Of a stretch of DNA of 64,000 bases, positions 1 through 7,084 are shown piece by piece. A program made the translations under genes and the position numbers. The stretch lies in the IMG/VR virus record IMGVR_UViG_3300024261_000006, positions 62,001 through 126,000 of that record; one strand, given 5' to 3'. How positions within the stretch are numbered: position 1 is the stretch's first letter; every line of letters begins with the position of its first letter. The notes below the pieces were generated by a model, which saw only the letters and a list, made by a program, of their open reading frames with translations, was not told the DNA's origin and ran no database searches. This DNA comes from a virus.

Positions 1-237
1 GAGCCAGAAGTTGCAGGAGACTTAGTTCTTCCAGCAGGTGAAGTTGTTGCCGGCGATCAAATTGAAGATTGTTCACCTGAGTTTCAAGCTGGAGAAGGAT
101 GTGATGAACCACAACCAGAGACAGATCCTGCTTGCGAACCAGAATTACTTGAAGAAGGTGAAGATTGCGATGATATGCCTGTACCCGCCGGCGAAGAATC
201 TTCTGAAGACGCACCTTCACCTGATATGGGCTCATAA
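1..237 (+). CDS. 3' end of an acidic, low-complexity protein (partial)
   Basis: Frame 1 is open from the window edge to a TAA at 235-237, giving the last 78 residues of a protein whose start lies outside the window. The residues are rich in Glu, Asp, Pro and Gly, with regularly spaced Cys (DCSPE, EGCDEP, PACEPE, EDCDD), and look disordered. I do not recognise a family. This is the only plus-strand gene with good evidence here: its codons are the GAA/GAT/CCA/GGT type expected of a real acidic protein, whereas the opposite strand gives Ser/Gly filler. It converges on the minus-strand operon and overlaps the 3' part of the GIY-YIG frame by 154 bp. Function unknown; a virion-associated or regulatory tail are equally possible. 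Confidence 0.6.
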   Translation, partial: EPEVAGDLVLPAGEVVAGDQIEDCSPEFQAGEGCDEPQPETDPACEPELLEEGEDCDDMPVPAGEESSEDAPSPDMGS

Positions 238-485
238 TTATTTTTAAGTAGGAATATTAGTTTATTTTTCCTGCTTAACTTTTTGAATTTACATTCTTCT
301 TTAGAGGCAGCTGATCTATTGGCTGCCTTTTTAGTATATACAAATTGACAAGGCCTTCTACCTCTAGTATACTTAGCGCCTCCTTTGATCTCACCATTGT
401 GCTGTTTTAATCTTCTTTCTAGATTTGTAGTTATACCACAATACAATGAATTGTCAAAACATACAACAACGTAGATATACCACAT
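84..485 (-). CDS. YhbQ/UPF0213-type GIY-YIG domain protein with antisense-derived tail
   Basis: Residues 1-83 form a complete small GIY-YIG nuclease domain of the YhbQ/UPF0213 kind. Y3-I4-Y5 stands for GIY, Y15-C16-G17 for YIG, R25 is the conserved Arg, the family's GAKYTRGRRP stretch is at about 36-45, and a Glu at 63-64 fits the metal-binding position. Relatives are usually about 80-100 aa. The frame continues to 133 aa, but residues 84-133 lie wholly opposite the coding part of the convergent plus-strand gene and are Ser/Gly/Pro filler. One extra A in the A-run at 241-245 would stop translation right at the domain end. The gene starts 5 bp after the upstream unknown gene. It could be a repair-type structure nuclease or a small mobile nuclease; YhbQ-like sequence favours the former. 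Confidence 0.8.
   Translation of the reverse strand: MWYIYVVVCFDNSLYCGITTNLERRLKQHNGEIKGGAKYTRGRRPCQFVYTKKAANRSAASKEECKFKKLSRKNKLIFLLKNNYEPISGEGASSEDSSPAGTGISSQSSPSSSNSGSQAGSVSGCGSSHPSPA
246..276 (+). terminator. Possible hairpin terminator for the plus-strand gene
   Basis: The arms AAGTAGGAA (246-254) and TTCCTGCTT (268-276) pair over 9 bp with one G-T wobble around a 13-nt loop. AACTTTTTG follows. It begins 8 bp after the stop of the plus-strand gene, where a terminator is expected, but lies inside the minus-strand GIY-YIG coding region. The long loop and weak T-run make it only a candidate. Confidence 0.3.
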
Positions 486-490
486 TATGT

Positions 491-1606
491 TTAATGTAAA
501 TAGTCTGCGTGTTCTACAAATAAAGTTTCAAGTTCTTCAGCTGTACAATATTTGAATATATTTTTATATGTACCTAAGTTTTCAATTGAACTAAATTGGG
601 ATTTCTTGTCACCACCGCCGTAATTTATTGCAACAGCTTGAGTTGGCTGAAGATGGTGTAGCAATCCAAATCCTTTGTCAATTATTGCTTCTATATTGAC
701 ACTTCTAAGTAATAAAGAAAGTCTAGATGGATCATTATGTCTGCCCGATCCTTGCTTAGGGCTAGGTGTCATATAAGATAATATATCTGCTATTCTATAT
801 AGTTTTAAAAATAAATACCCAGTATTTTTATCTAATATTGCTTTAGATGATTTATAATCTTTATGATAGCTTCTTTTCTTTTCCACAGTACTTTTCGCTT
901 TTCTGTCTATAAGAAAATCCAAGAATATAGCAGCATTCTCTGTAAACTTGTTTAAATCAACTTTGCTTTCTTCAGGCGCTTTTAAGCAAACAGCATCATA
1001 TGCTTTATGTATTGCTCTTGCTACTCTAGAAGAAGAATATCCTGCGCTATACAAAGTTGATGTATAGTTTTTTTCATTAATCTTCCTATCAGGTGCTCTT
1101 CTGCTAGCAACTTGAGACATTAATGATGTCCTTACCATTTCTTGAACATCATGCATAAACTCACGTTTATCATTATTACTATAGATATTAGAAGTACCAT
1201 CTGGCATAATATATGCTTTGTTCTGTGTTGTTATCTTCATAATATGAAAATAAGGTCTATCCATAGCAAAATCTACACCTTCTAAATTACCCTTAAGAAA
1301 TAAATCAGTCAAGTTTTCTCTTGTTAGCAAATACGAATATATTCCATGAGGTGTAGCAAATCTTGCGTGAGGATTTATCTCAATAGAAGGAACTTTTCCT
1401 TTATAGCTTCTTACAAAACTTATTACAAAGTCTTCACCCCATTTATCGCCTATATCTTTTACAACTTCTTCAGGCAAAAGATTAGTTTTGTCATTTGCTA
1501 ATTTCGGTGACAGTTTATTTTGAAGCTTAGCATCTATTCTTTTAGGGGGATACATATAAGCTCTTGTCTCAAGACAAAGCTTAATATAGTCATTAAGCTT
1601 GTTCAT
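491..1606 (-). CDS. Unknown 371-aa protein
   Basis: No family recognised. The N-terminus (LNDYIKLCLETRAYM) is a short helix resembling those opening several other small proteins here. Residues near 80-120 include an FATPHGIYSYLLT segment followed by a predicted alpha/beta stretch. The C-terminal third has GFGLLHHLQPTQAVAI, a pattern I recall only vaguely from hypothetical proteins of marine phages. There are no membrane segments or signal peptide. It follows the VOC gene after a 1-bp gap and precedes the GIY-YIG gene by 5 bp, so all three are probably co-transcribed. Its length and ordinary amino-acid composition argue for a real protein, but no function can be assigned. Confidence 0.8.
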   Translation of the reverse strand: MNKLNDYIKLCLETRAYMYPPKRIDAKLQNKLSPKLANDKTNLLPEEVVKDIGDKWGEDFVISFVRSYKGKVPSIEINPHARFATPHGIYSYLLTRENLTDLFLKGNLEGVDFAMDRPYFHIMKITTQNKAYIMPDGTSNIYSNNDKREFMHDVQEMVRTSLMSQVASRRAPDRKINEKNYTSTLYSAGYSSSRVARAIHKAYDAVCLKAPEESKVDLNKFTENAAIFLDFLIDRKAKSTVEKKRSYHKDYKSSKAILDKNTGYLFLKLYRIADILSYMTPSPKQGSGRHNDPSRLSLLLRSVNIEAIIDKGFGLLHHLQPTQAVAINYGGGDKKSQFSSIENLGTYKNIFKYCTAEELETLFVEHADYLH

Positions 1607-1607
1607 T

Positions 1608-2138
1608 TTAACTTCTCTTTACTTTATAGTATTTGCTTTTTGATGTGCTAGGACTAAAAAATGCAATTCTATTTCCTTCGGGATCTAGTACTTCAAAAGA
1701 AGAATCACCCCAGCTATTATCAACAAGTTTGCCAATTGTAATATTTTTCTTAGAAAACTTTTCATATAATTTATGAACATCTCTAACTCTAACTGACATT
1801 GAAACATTTCCGTAAAAGTTTTTGTTTCCATAGTTTTTCTTGTTTTTTGAAAAAAGCTCTATAATATTTCCTCCAATATCCAACATTGTTCCATCACCAC
1901 CTGCTGATCTCCAATATCTAACGACAGGAAATTCAAGAATTTTATTATAAAATCTGACCATCTCTTTCATATCTGAAACGTATATATGCAATCTTGCTTC
2001 TTTTGAGTAAGCATTCCAATTATCAGCCAAATCAATGTCTAACTCTTTAGCAGCTAATCTTTCAGATCTGCTAGGTGCAGTATTTACTTTGTTGGACTTT
2101 TTTTTGTTTTGATTAGATTGACTTAAAAAACTTGGCAT
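1608..2138 (-). CDS. VOC-fold (glyoxalase/bleomycin-resistance-like) protein
   Basis: Residues 48-162 show the two beta-alpha-beta3 halves of the vicinal oxygen chelate fold: LHIYVSDMKEMVRFYNKIL opens the first half and VSMSVRVRDVHKLYEKF the second, ending with FEVLDPEGNRIAFF. Two usual metal ligands are visible (H51 in the first strand, E94 in IIELF). The equivalent positions of the second half look like Ser (about 113-115) and Ala/Phe (159-160), so a metal-dependent enzyme is doubtful; a binding or sequestering role, as in bleomycin-resistance proteins, is possible. The first 45 residues are Lys/Ser-rich and probably disordered. It sits in the accessory operon between two unknown genes. The substrate is unknown. 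Confidence 0.8.
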   Translation of the reverse strand: MPSFLSQSNQNKKKSNKVNTAPSRSERLAAKELDIDLADNWNAYSKEARLHIYVSDMKEMVRFYNKILEFPVVRYWRSAGGDGTMLDIGGNIIELFSKNKKNYGNKNFYGNVSMSVRVRDVHKLYEKFSKKNITIGKLVDNSWGDSSFEVLDPEGNRIAFFSPSTSKSKYYKVKRS

Positions 2139-2139
2139 T

Positions 2140-2436
2140 TCATCTCCTATTAAGGTCTACAATATGTCCATGATGAGCTACTAAGTACTTTTTATTTGAA
2201 TTACTACATGAAACTATAACACCTTCAGGATATTTCGAGCTTACTTTATGATACTTGTATGATAAAGAGTTAGTTTTTAAATTTGGAAACAATTGTTTGC
2301 ATGCAAGTATCTCTAATGCTTTTACTCTATCTTTTTCAATTACATCAACATGACCGCTAGTATCTGATGATATGCCTCCTTTAAAAGTTAACATATCTTC
2401 TATTGATTCTTTTATAAATTCTTTAAGGTTTTTCAT
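2140..2436 (-). CDS. Small unknown protein, 98 aa
   Basis: Begins MKNLKEFIKESIEDML, an amphipathic helix of the type recurring in this phage's small proteins, followed by a mixed alpha/beta region ending VIVSCSNSNKKYLVAHHGHIVDL. No recognised family or catalytic motif. Its start overlaps the end of the upstream metallopeptidase-like gene by 14 bp, and its stop is 1 bp before the VOC gene, so it belongs to the same transcript. No function proposed. Confidence 0.7.
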   Translation of the reverse strand: MKNLKEFIKESIEDMLTFKGGISSDTSGHVDVIEKDRVKALEILACKQLFPNLKTNSLSYKYHKVSSKYPEGVIVSCSNSNKKYLVAHHGHIVDLNRR

Positions 2437-2803
2437 TTTCTACACCCCCTAGCGGATATTTTTTCCAAGCAAACTTTTCCCTCTTTTCTAGATAAACTTC
2501 TTGCTTGCCACATTCCCAAGCTTCTTGCTCAAATCTAATTGATAAATAAGACTCACGCGTGAAACCTTTCTTTTTTGCTATTGCTGCCCATAAAAAATCA
2601 AAAACATATATAAGCATAAAACCAATAAAGAAAGTTTCTTTATATTGCATAAAATGTATCGTCTCATGTCTTTTTGTTTCTTCAGACATCTCGCCAGCAC
2701 AAAAAACAAGAGGCCCTAATGTAATTGCCCATATCTCAATAGGCGATAACTTACTTAATATCTTAGGAACTTTACTATTTTCGAAAAATAAAGGCTTTTT
2801 CAT
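2423..2803 (-). CDS. Membrane-anchored HExxH protein (putative mini-metallopeptidase)
   Basis: H46-E47-T-I-H50 is a zincin HExxH motif. One hydrophobic segment (about 58-76) follows directly, and SIRFEQEAWECG (about 88-99) could give a third Glu ligand (E92 or E94). This order of HExxH, a transmembrane helix and a FE.EA motif matches small membrane peptidase-like proteins seen in Bacteroidetes and marine phages, as I recall them; the biochemical role is not established. It would sit in the host inner membrane with the active site near the membrane face. It overlaps the next gene by 14 bp and abuts the upstream acidic protein by 1 bp. A lysis or envelope-processing role is conceivable but is inference. 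Confidence 0.7.
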   Translation of the reverse strand: MKKPLFFENSKVPKILSKLSPIEIWAITLGPLVFCAGEMSEETKRHETIHFMQYKETFFIGFMLIYVFDFLWAAIAKKKGFTRESYLSIRFEQEAWECGKQEVYLEKREKFAWKKYPLGGVENEKP

Positions 2804-3060
2804 TATCGATAATCTTCATCTTCAAAGCTATCATCAAGATCAATGCTGTCATCTCTATCATATTCAATCGAGACATCTTCATCACCTTGTGCACTAGTAA
2901 GATCTGGGTCTACTGGAGTTACACCCTCAGGTTCACCATACTCAGGATCATAATGCCTAGGATCGATGAAATCATCATGACCTTCGTCGCTGTAGATTTC
3001 AGAATCTTCTTTAAGAAATCTTCTCCAATTTTCCATTATTAGTTTTAAGTCACTTTTCAT
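2803..3060 (-). CDS. Small acidic protein, 85 aa
   Basis: A short helix (LKLIMENWRRFLKE) leads into about 65 residues dominated by Asp, Glu, Ser and Tyr, almost certainly disordered. The N-terminal ENWRRFL element resembles the start of other small proteins of this phage and of marine T4-like phages as I recall them. It shares one base with the next gene and lies 11 bp downstream of another acidic protein. No enzymatic motif. It might be a head-associated or DNA-mimicking protein, but nothing in the sequence decides this. Confidence 0.65.
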   Translation of the reverse strand: MKSDLKLIMENWRRFLKEDSEIYSDEGHDDFIDPRHYDPEYGEPEGVTPVDPDLTSAQGDEDVSIEYDRDDSIDLDDSFEDEDYR

Positions 3061-3071
3061 TATAAAACTCT

Positions 3072-3464
3072 TTATACGTCGTCAGACTCATACCCGCCAG
3101 GATTATAGTCATCATCTACAGGATCACTATAAGCTATCATGCATAATTCTTCATCTGATACTTTGTTTTCATCTTCAAGAATAGCAATCAATGCATCAAC
3201 TCTGTCTTGCTCCCATTTTGGATTACAAGAAGCTAAATCTGATATTATTGCTTCTAAACATTCTGATCGGTCTTTTGCTATTGATGTATTGTCTGGATCA
3301 AATTCATTAGGAGCATATTCATCGTCGAAAAAGTCTACATCTTCAGCTCCAGGACTATAATAGTCTTCAGGTGCCTCATTTATTCTTCTTTTGTTTTCGC
3401 TGCTGCCATTTAAATAATCTCTCCAGATAGAGATGACGTCACTTGTACTTTTCCTATTATACAT
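3072..3464 (-). CDS. Small acidic protein, 130 aa
   Basis: Begins with a helix containing VISIWRDYLNGS, comparable to the WRRFL helix of the next gene, then alternates acidic linkers (DVDFFDDEYAPNEFDPD; C-terminal DDDYNPGGYESDD) with a helical core (about 65-110) containing two Cys. I do not recognise the family. It is the first gene after the homing-endonuclease gene and has its own leader with a TATAAAA element and an AAAGGA ribosome-binding site, suggesting a transcript start for the left accessory operon. Function unknown. Confidence 0.65.
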   Translation of the reverse strand: MYNRKSTSDVISIWRDYLNGSSENKRRINEAPEDYYSPGAEDVDFFDDEYAPNEFDPDNTSIAKDRSECLEAIISDLASCNPKWEQDRVDALIAILEDENKVSDEELCMIAYSDPVDDDYNPGGYESDDV

Positions 3465-3479
3465 GTTAATTCCTTTGCG

Positions 3480-3487
3480 GTTTTATA
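3480..3487 (-). promoter_or_regulatory. Candidate late promoter element (TATAAAAC)
   Basis: Read on the minus strand, this T4-late-like -10 box is followed about 10 nt later by AAAGGA and then the ATG at 3464, leaving a short leader that includes the Shine-Dalgarno. T4-type gp55 sigma recognises TATAAATA, so the match is partial. It precedes the first gene downstream of the endonuclease gene. Confidence 0.35.
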
Positions 3488-3533
3488 ATATAAATATATA
3501 GCTAAACTACATATATCTCTACTTTATTATTAA

Positions 3534-4916
3534 TTAATTAATAGTCCATATATTGCTTCCGCATCCCCAAACTTTATATAAACCCATTTCTGCTGCTTTC
3601 TCTTTTTCTGACATTTTATCGTCAGACTTAACAGTAAATCGATCATATCTATTTATTCCATCTGAATACCAGTAATCTATTCCACTATCACCAAAACTCT
3701 TAAACCCAACCTTTTCATATCCTAAACCTTCTCCAAATCTTCTATCAGCATAAGTCATTATTTTCTTGTTACTCTCATTCTTTAAAAAGTTTTTAATTAA
3801 CTTACTTAAACCTCCTACTACAGAATAATCTAACTTGTTTGCAAATCTACTTATTTCCCAATAACCAGTCCACTTTTTTTGTCTTGGCTTTCTAAATCCT
3901 ATAACACTTACGATTTCTTCATTATAAATCAAACCAAGTCTAACACTACTATTAACACTTCCGCTGATATGATTATCATTCATAAAACTATCAAATTGCT
4001 TTTTATCTAGATTAACAACTTTACATTTTCTTGCCCATATTTTATTTGACAAGCCTAATCTATTCTTTATCATACTTTTACATATATCCCTTTTGAATTC
4101 CCATTCGTCTGAAAATATGTGCATCAACTTCATGTTTACTTCTTTACATAGCAATGTCTTGTTTAATAGATCATTCTTTGTTGTCCTATCAATAACTTCG
4201 CTATGCCAATATAGACCATTAAATTCAATACCAAAATTACTCTGTTTTAAACTTATATCTATTTCCTTAGGTTTTATTATGTTTCTATCACCGCTTACAG
4301 CGTCGTTAAATCCTAAGCTCTTAACATAAACATATACTTCTAGCTCTGCTTTGCTTTTAGATATAGGATAACATTTTGGACATAATGAACCTCTTTCAAA
4401 CGCTTGCAAAGTCTTTTTGCATACAAAGTCGCATTTTTTACATTTAAAGTCTAGATATTGACGCTGTCTACTGAAATATTTGTCTAAAGGTGTTAATATC
4501 TCAAAAGCATCATTTCTTTTCATGACTCTTTCTAGTATATCAATACCGCCCAGTCTTTTCGTCATACTTATTCTATTCTTAACTTCTTCAGAATGACTTT
4601 TTCCCCAAAAAGGATTGTCTTTACCTAATAAGCCTTTTATTCTATTGTCAGTTTCCTTTGTCTTTCCTTTGTTCCATGCTTCAGCTTTACCACCTTTACA
4701 TCCACCTTCTTTCATCCCTAGTTTAGCACAATCCTTGCAATACTTTTTAAAAGTAAATGCGACGTATCTTGTTTCTTTGCCGCAATTCAAGCAACCGTTA
4801 TAGTTTTTATATAGAAACTTTAATGTATAGTCTTTACTACTAATCTTATGCTCTTTTTGCAAATGATTACTAAGCTTTTTACCAGTTCCTTCAAATCCAC
4901 ATATAATACATTTCAT
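3534..4916 (-). CDS. Free-standing EDxHD (VSR-fold) homing endonuclease
   Basis: Multi-domain DNA-targeting nuclease. The N-terminus has zinc-finger-like groups (CIICG...HLQKEH; CLNCG...CKDC). A NUMOD3-type segment follows (WNKGK and FWGKSHSEEVKNRIS, about 80-118), then another Cys4 group (CKKC...CPKC). The VSR-like nuclease core carries EDxHD-type residues: Glu in KAELEVYVYV, Asp in KEIDIS, His in LYWHSE, Asp/Glu in HIFSDEW. The C-terminal 150 residues (SVNSSVRLGL, VVGGLSKLIKNF, YADRRFGEGLGYEKVGF) match the acetyltransferase-like tail I recall from this family. Such enzymes cut intron-less alleles and spread with their gene. It sits alone behind the capsid terminator, just downstream of gp23, a typical insertion site. 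Full length, with no sign of decay. Confidence 0.9.
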   Translation of the reverse strand: MKCIICGFEGTGKKLSNHLQKEHKISSKDYTLKFLYKNYNGCLNCGKETRYVAFTFKKYCKDCAKLGMKEGGCKGGKAEAWNKGKTKETDNRIKGLLGKDNPFWGKSHSEEVKNRISMTKRLGGIDILERVMKRNDAFEILTPLDKYFSRQRQYLDFKCKKCDFVCKKTLQAFERGSLCPKCYPISKSKAELEVYVYVKSLGFNDAVSGDRNIIKPKEIDISLKQSNFGIEFNGLYWHSEVIDRTTKNDLLNKTLLCKEVNMKLMHIFSDEWEFKRDICKSMIKNRLGLSNKIWARKCKVVNLDKKQFDSFMNDNHISGSVNSSVRLGLIYNEEIVSVIGFRKPRQKKWTGYWEISRFANKLDYSVVGGLSKLIKNFLKNESNKKIMTYADRRFGEGLGYEKVGFKSFGDSGIDYWYSDGINRYDRFTVKSDDKMSEKEKAAEMGLYKVWGCGSNIWTIN

Positions 4917-4981
4917 GTTATTATGCCTTTACGAGGTGTATACATAATAATTATATGCTTCAAATGTTTTTTTTATTATAC

Positions 4982-5005
4982 AAAAAAACCGCCTTGCGAC
5001 GGTTT
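4982..5005 (-). terminator. Rho-independent terminator downstream of the major capsid gene
   Basis: On the minus strand the sequence reads AAACCGTC-GCAA-GGCGGTTT, an 8-bp stem (one T-G wobble) with a GNRA tetraloop, immediately followed by seven T residues. It lies 53 bp past the gp23 stop and separates the highly expressed head genes from the homing endonuclease and accessory genes. This is the clearest terminator in the window. Confidence 0.9.
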
Positions 5006-5057
5006 AATTGAAAGCTTATCCAGAAAGGATATCGACTGTTAAGAACGTCTAATTAAA

Positions 5058-7037
5058 TTAGATGATGTTCATGTCGAGACAAGTCACAGTACCATAGAAG
5101 TCAGCACGTACCATCTTCTTACCATAACGAGTCATAACACCCTTACGTGGGGTGAAATCCTCTGGCTGGAAGATTGTAGGAGTAACGATGAGTGGTACAT
5201 ATGGAGCATATACGAAGCCAGTCTCGAGGTAAGAGCCGCCCTTATAACCAACAAGGATCTTGTTGCGTGGGAAGTATGGGTCTTTGTAAACGGTAAAGCG
5301 ATTAGAAAGAGTACCAACCTTCTCTGCACCCATTGTGAATGGTGCACCAACCTGTCCGTCACCGTCAAGGCTATAGCTTGGGCGGTAAAGTACAGATGCC
5401 TCAAGAATAGTTGCAACGTCAGGAGAAACTACGATGAAGTTCGCAGAACCACGAAGTGTCTTTCTGTGGATCTCGTTAGCAACATCGATAACTGTCTCAG
5501 TAAGAGTCTCATACCACTCACGAACTGTACCAGTGAAAGCTGGCCCAGGGTTAAGAGATGATGTACGAGCAATCTCTGCACCAGTACGCTTGTTAACGAA
5601 CTTGCCAGGTGAACGACTCCAGAAGAAGTTTGCGCCTTTTGCGCCGTTAAGAAGATCACCAAGAATCTCACGGTCAATCTCAAGAGCAATTTGCTCAGAA
5701 AGAATCTGAGTAAGCTCAACCTCAGCATCCATTGAGTGGTATGCATTAAGGTCTTGCGCAAGCTCAGGACTCCAACGTGCACGTAACTTACGTGTTTGTG
5801 CAGTTACAGGAATCGACTCAATCTTGATGTCAATCTCTGGGATTACTGGAGAAATTTCGTCTCCAGCTGGTTTCATGTTACTCTCAAATGAAGGACTTCC
5901 AGTAGCTTCACCACCTGCAAATCCAACTGTGTCAACTTCAACGTAAGACATTTTTATATTTGATAGATTAACAGGGGCTGTTGCTGCAGCTACTGCTTTT
6001 TCTACAATAAATAAAATTCTTGCACTTGCGCTGGTAACATCAACCAAAGGATCAGGTGTAAAGACGTTATTTGTGTAAGAACCAATTTGATTCAGACGTT
6101 TTACATTAAAAGCAACTTCTTTTGTACCTGAACCGCCACCCGCAACGTGGGCTGATGATTGTACTGCATCAGGTGGAACTACTAATTGATCGCCGACATC
6201 TTTATCATCAGTACCTGAAGTGCCTACCAGAGAAATCTCTCTAAAATACTCTGGGTCGAGCTTAGTCGCCAAAGTATCAAGTGCATCAGTATCAGTTAGG
6301 TTAGGGTGAACAAGTAAAGCAATATAATTAGAACCAGCATTAATTCTGTCAATAATTTGTGGATCATGCTGTATTAATGATAAGTCGTGGCTGCTTGTAA
6401 CTTTTAAAGATTTTGTGCTAGAAAGAGCTGAATCTGTTTCTGCGTTTGATGCACCAAGCTCAGTAGTAAGAAGATGCAACTCATTTGCGTCTAGCGCGGC
6501 AATGTTAGGACGTGCTGACGCATCAACTGGCAATGTTTGCTCAGCTGCACCACTTGTGTCTTTTGCCTTAATTCGTACTCGAGAAAAACTGGTACCTACT
6601 AGGTCATATTGACCACCAGTAGCATCAGCGCCGCCTTGAATTGCTTTTCCAGCTGGTCCACCATAAACAGACTCGCCAGAGTTATAGCCATTGCCATCAC
6701 TACCGTATGTATAATCGAGGTAGAAAAGGAGACCGCTTGGGAGGCTCATTGGCTGGATTGAGACGAGCTCGTTAGCAATAAGACCACCAAAAACACGACG
6801 AACGATTGGGAAAGCAATGTTTGTGAAACCACCAACATCACCGCTGCTCATTAGGTTGCTCTCGCGAAGAACCTGAGCTGCCTGGTTCTCAAGCATTGTT
6901 GCCATGTTCTCACGGTTTACATCTTCCATGCCTCTAAGGAGACCTGTGCGAGACCATTTCTCAACGAGGCGCTTGTTCTGCTGGCCCACGTGGCGGTCTC
7001 TAATACCTTCTGTTAATGTTTTAAGTGTAAAACTCAT
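5058..7037 (-). CDS. 23: Major capsid protein (T4 gp23-like, HK97 fold)
   Basis: Main head subunit. The conserved T4 pattern is clear: GGFTNIAFPIVRRVFGG and LVSIQPMSLPSGL near 68-103, RKLRARWSPELAQDLNAYHSMDAE (about 417-440), SEQIALEIDREI, and the C-terminal GYKGGSYLETGFVYAPYVPL. QVLRE/SN (E59-S60) aligns with the T4 site LTE/AE cut by gp21, so the mature protein probably starts at S60. It is 659 aa against 521 in T4, mainly because of an extra region at about 145-395. The conserved core uses GC-richer codons (AAC, CTC, CGT), typical of very high expression; the insert is more AT-rich. Last gene of the head operon, followed by a strong terminator. The start has AAAGGA upstream. Confidence 0.97.
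   Translation of the reverse strand: MSFTLKTLTEGIRDRHVGQQNKRLVEKWSRTGLLRGMEDVNRENMATMLENQAAQVLRESNLMSSGDVGGFTNIAFPIVRRVFGGLIANELVSIQPMSLPSGLLFYLDYTYGSDGNGYNSGESVYGGPAGKAIQGGADATGGQYDLVGTSFSRVRIKAKDTSGAAEQTLPVDASARPNIAALDANELHLLTTELGASNAETDSALSSTKSLKVTSSHDLSLIQHDPQIIDRINAGSNYIALLVHPNLTDTDALDTLATKLDPEYFREISLVGTSGTDDKDVGDQLVVPPDAVQSSAHVAGGGSGTKEVAFNVKRLNQIGSYTNNVFTPDPLVDVTSASARILFIVEKAVAAATAPVNLSNIKMSYVEVDTVGFAGGEATGSPSFESNMKPAGDEISPVIPEIDIKIESIPVTAQTRKLRARWSPELAQDLNAYHSMDAEVELTQILSEQIALEIDREILGDLLNGAKGANFFWSRSPGKFVNKRTGAEIARTSSLNPGPAFTGTVREWYETLTETVIDVANEIHRKTLRGSANFIVVSPDVATILEASVLYRPSYSLDGDGQVGAPFTMGAEKVGTLSNRFTVYKDPYFPRNKILVGYKGGSYLETGFVYAPYVPLIVTPTIFQPEDFTPRKGVMTRYGKKMVRADFYGTVTCLDMNII
5853..6605 (-). 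other. Insertion domain within the major capsid protein
   Basis: Codons for residues about 145-395 of gp23. Boundaries are approximate, set where conserved gp23 sequence stops (after GGPAGKAIQGG) and resumes (EIDIKIESIPV). The segment is rich in Ala, Ser, Thr and Asp, with no Cys, and is visibly more AT-rich than the flanking capsid codons. T4 gp23 also carries a chitin-binding-like insertion domain in this part of the chain, but this one is much larger and I see no similarity. It would probably project from the capsomer surface. Confidence 0.6.
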
Positions 7038-7084
7038 ATGTTTTTTTATTCCTTTATAATTTAATTAAAACGTGTTAAAAATTC

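Noticed and set aside
84-485. GIY-YIG protein as a clear homing endonuclease
   Set aside because: The domain is the small YhbQ/UPF0213 type without DNA-binding appendages such as NUMOD motifs.
7051-7058. TATAAAGG upstream of gp23 (and again at 17951-17958) as late promoters
   Set aside because: The motif overlaps the Shine-Dalgarno AAAGGA, and a start 6-7 nt downstream would remove the ribosome-binding site. Better read as an A-rich ribosome-binding site.
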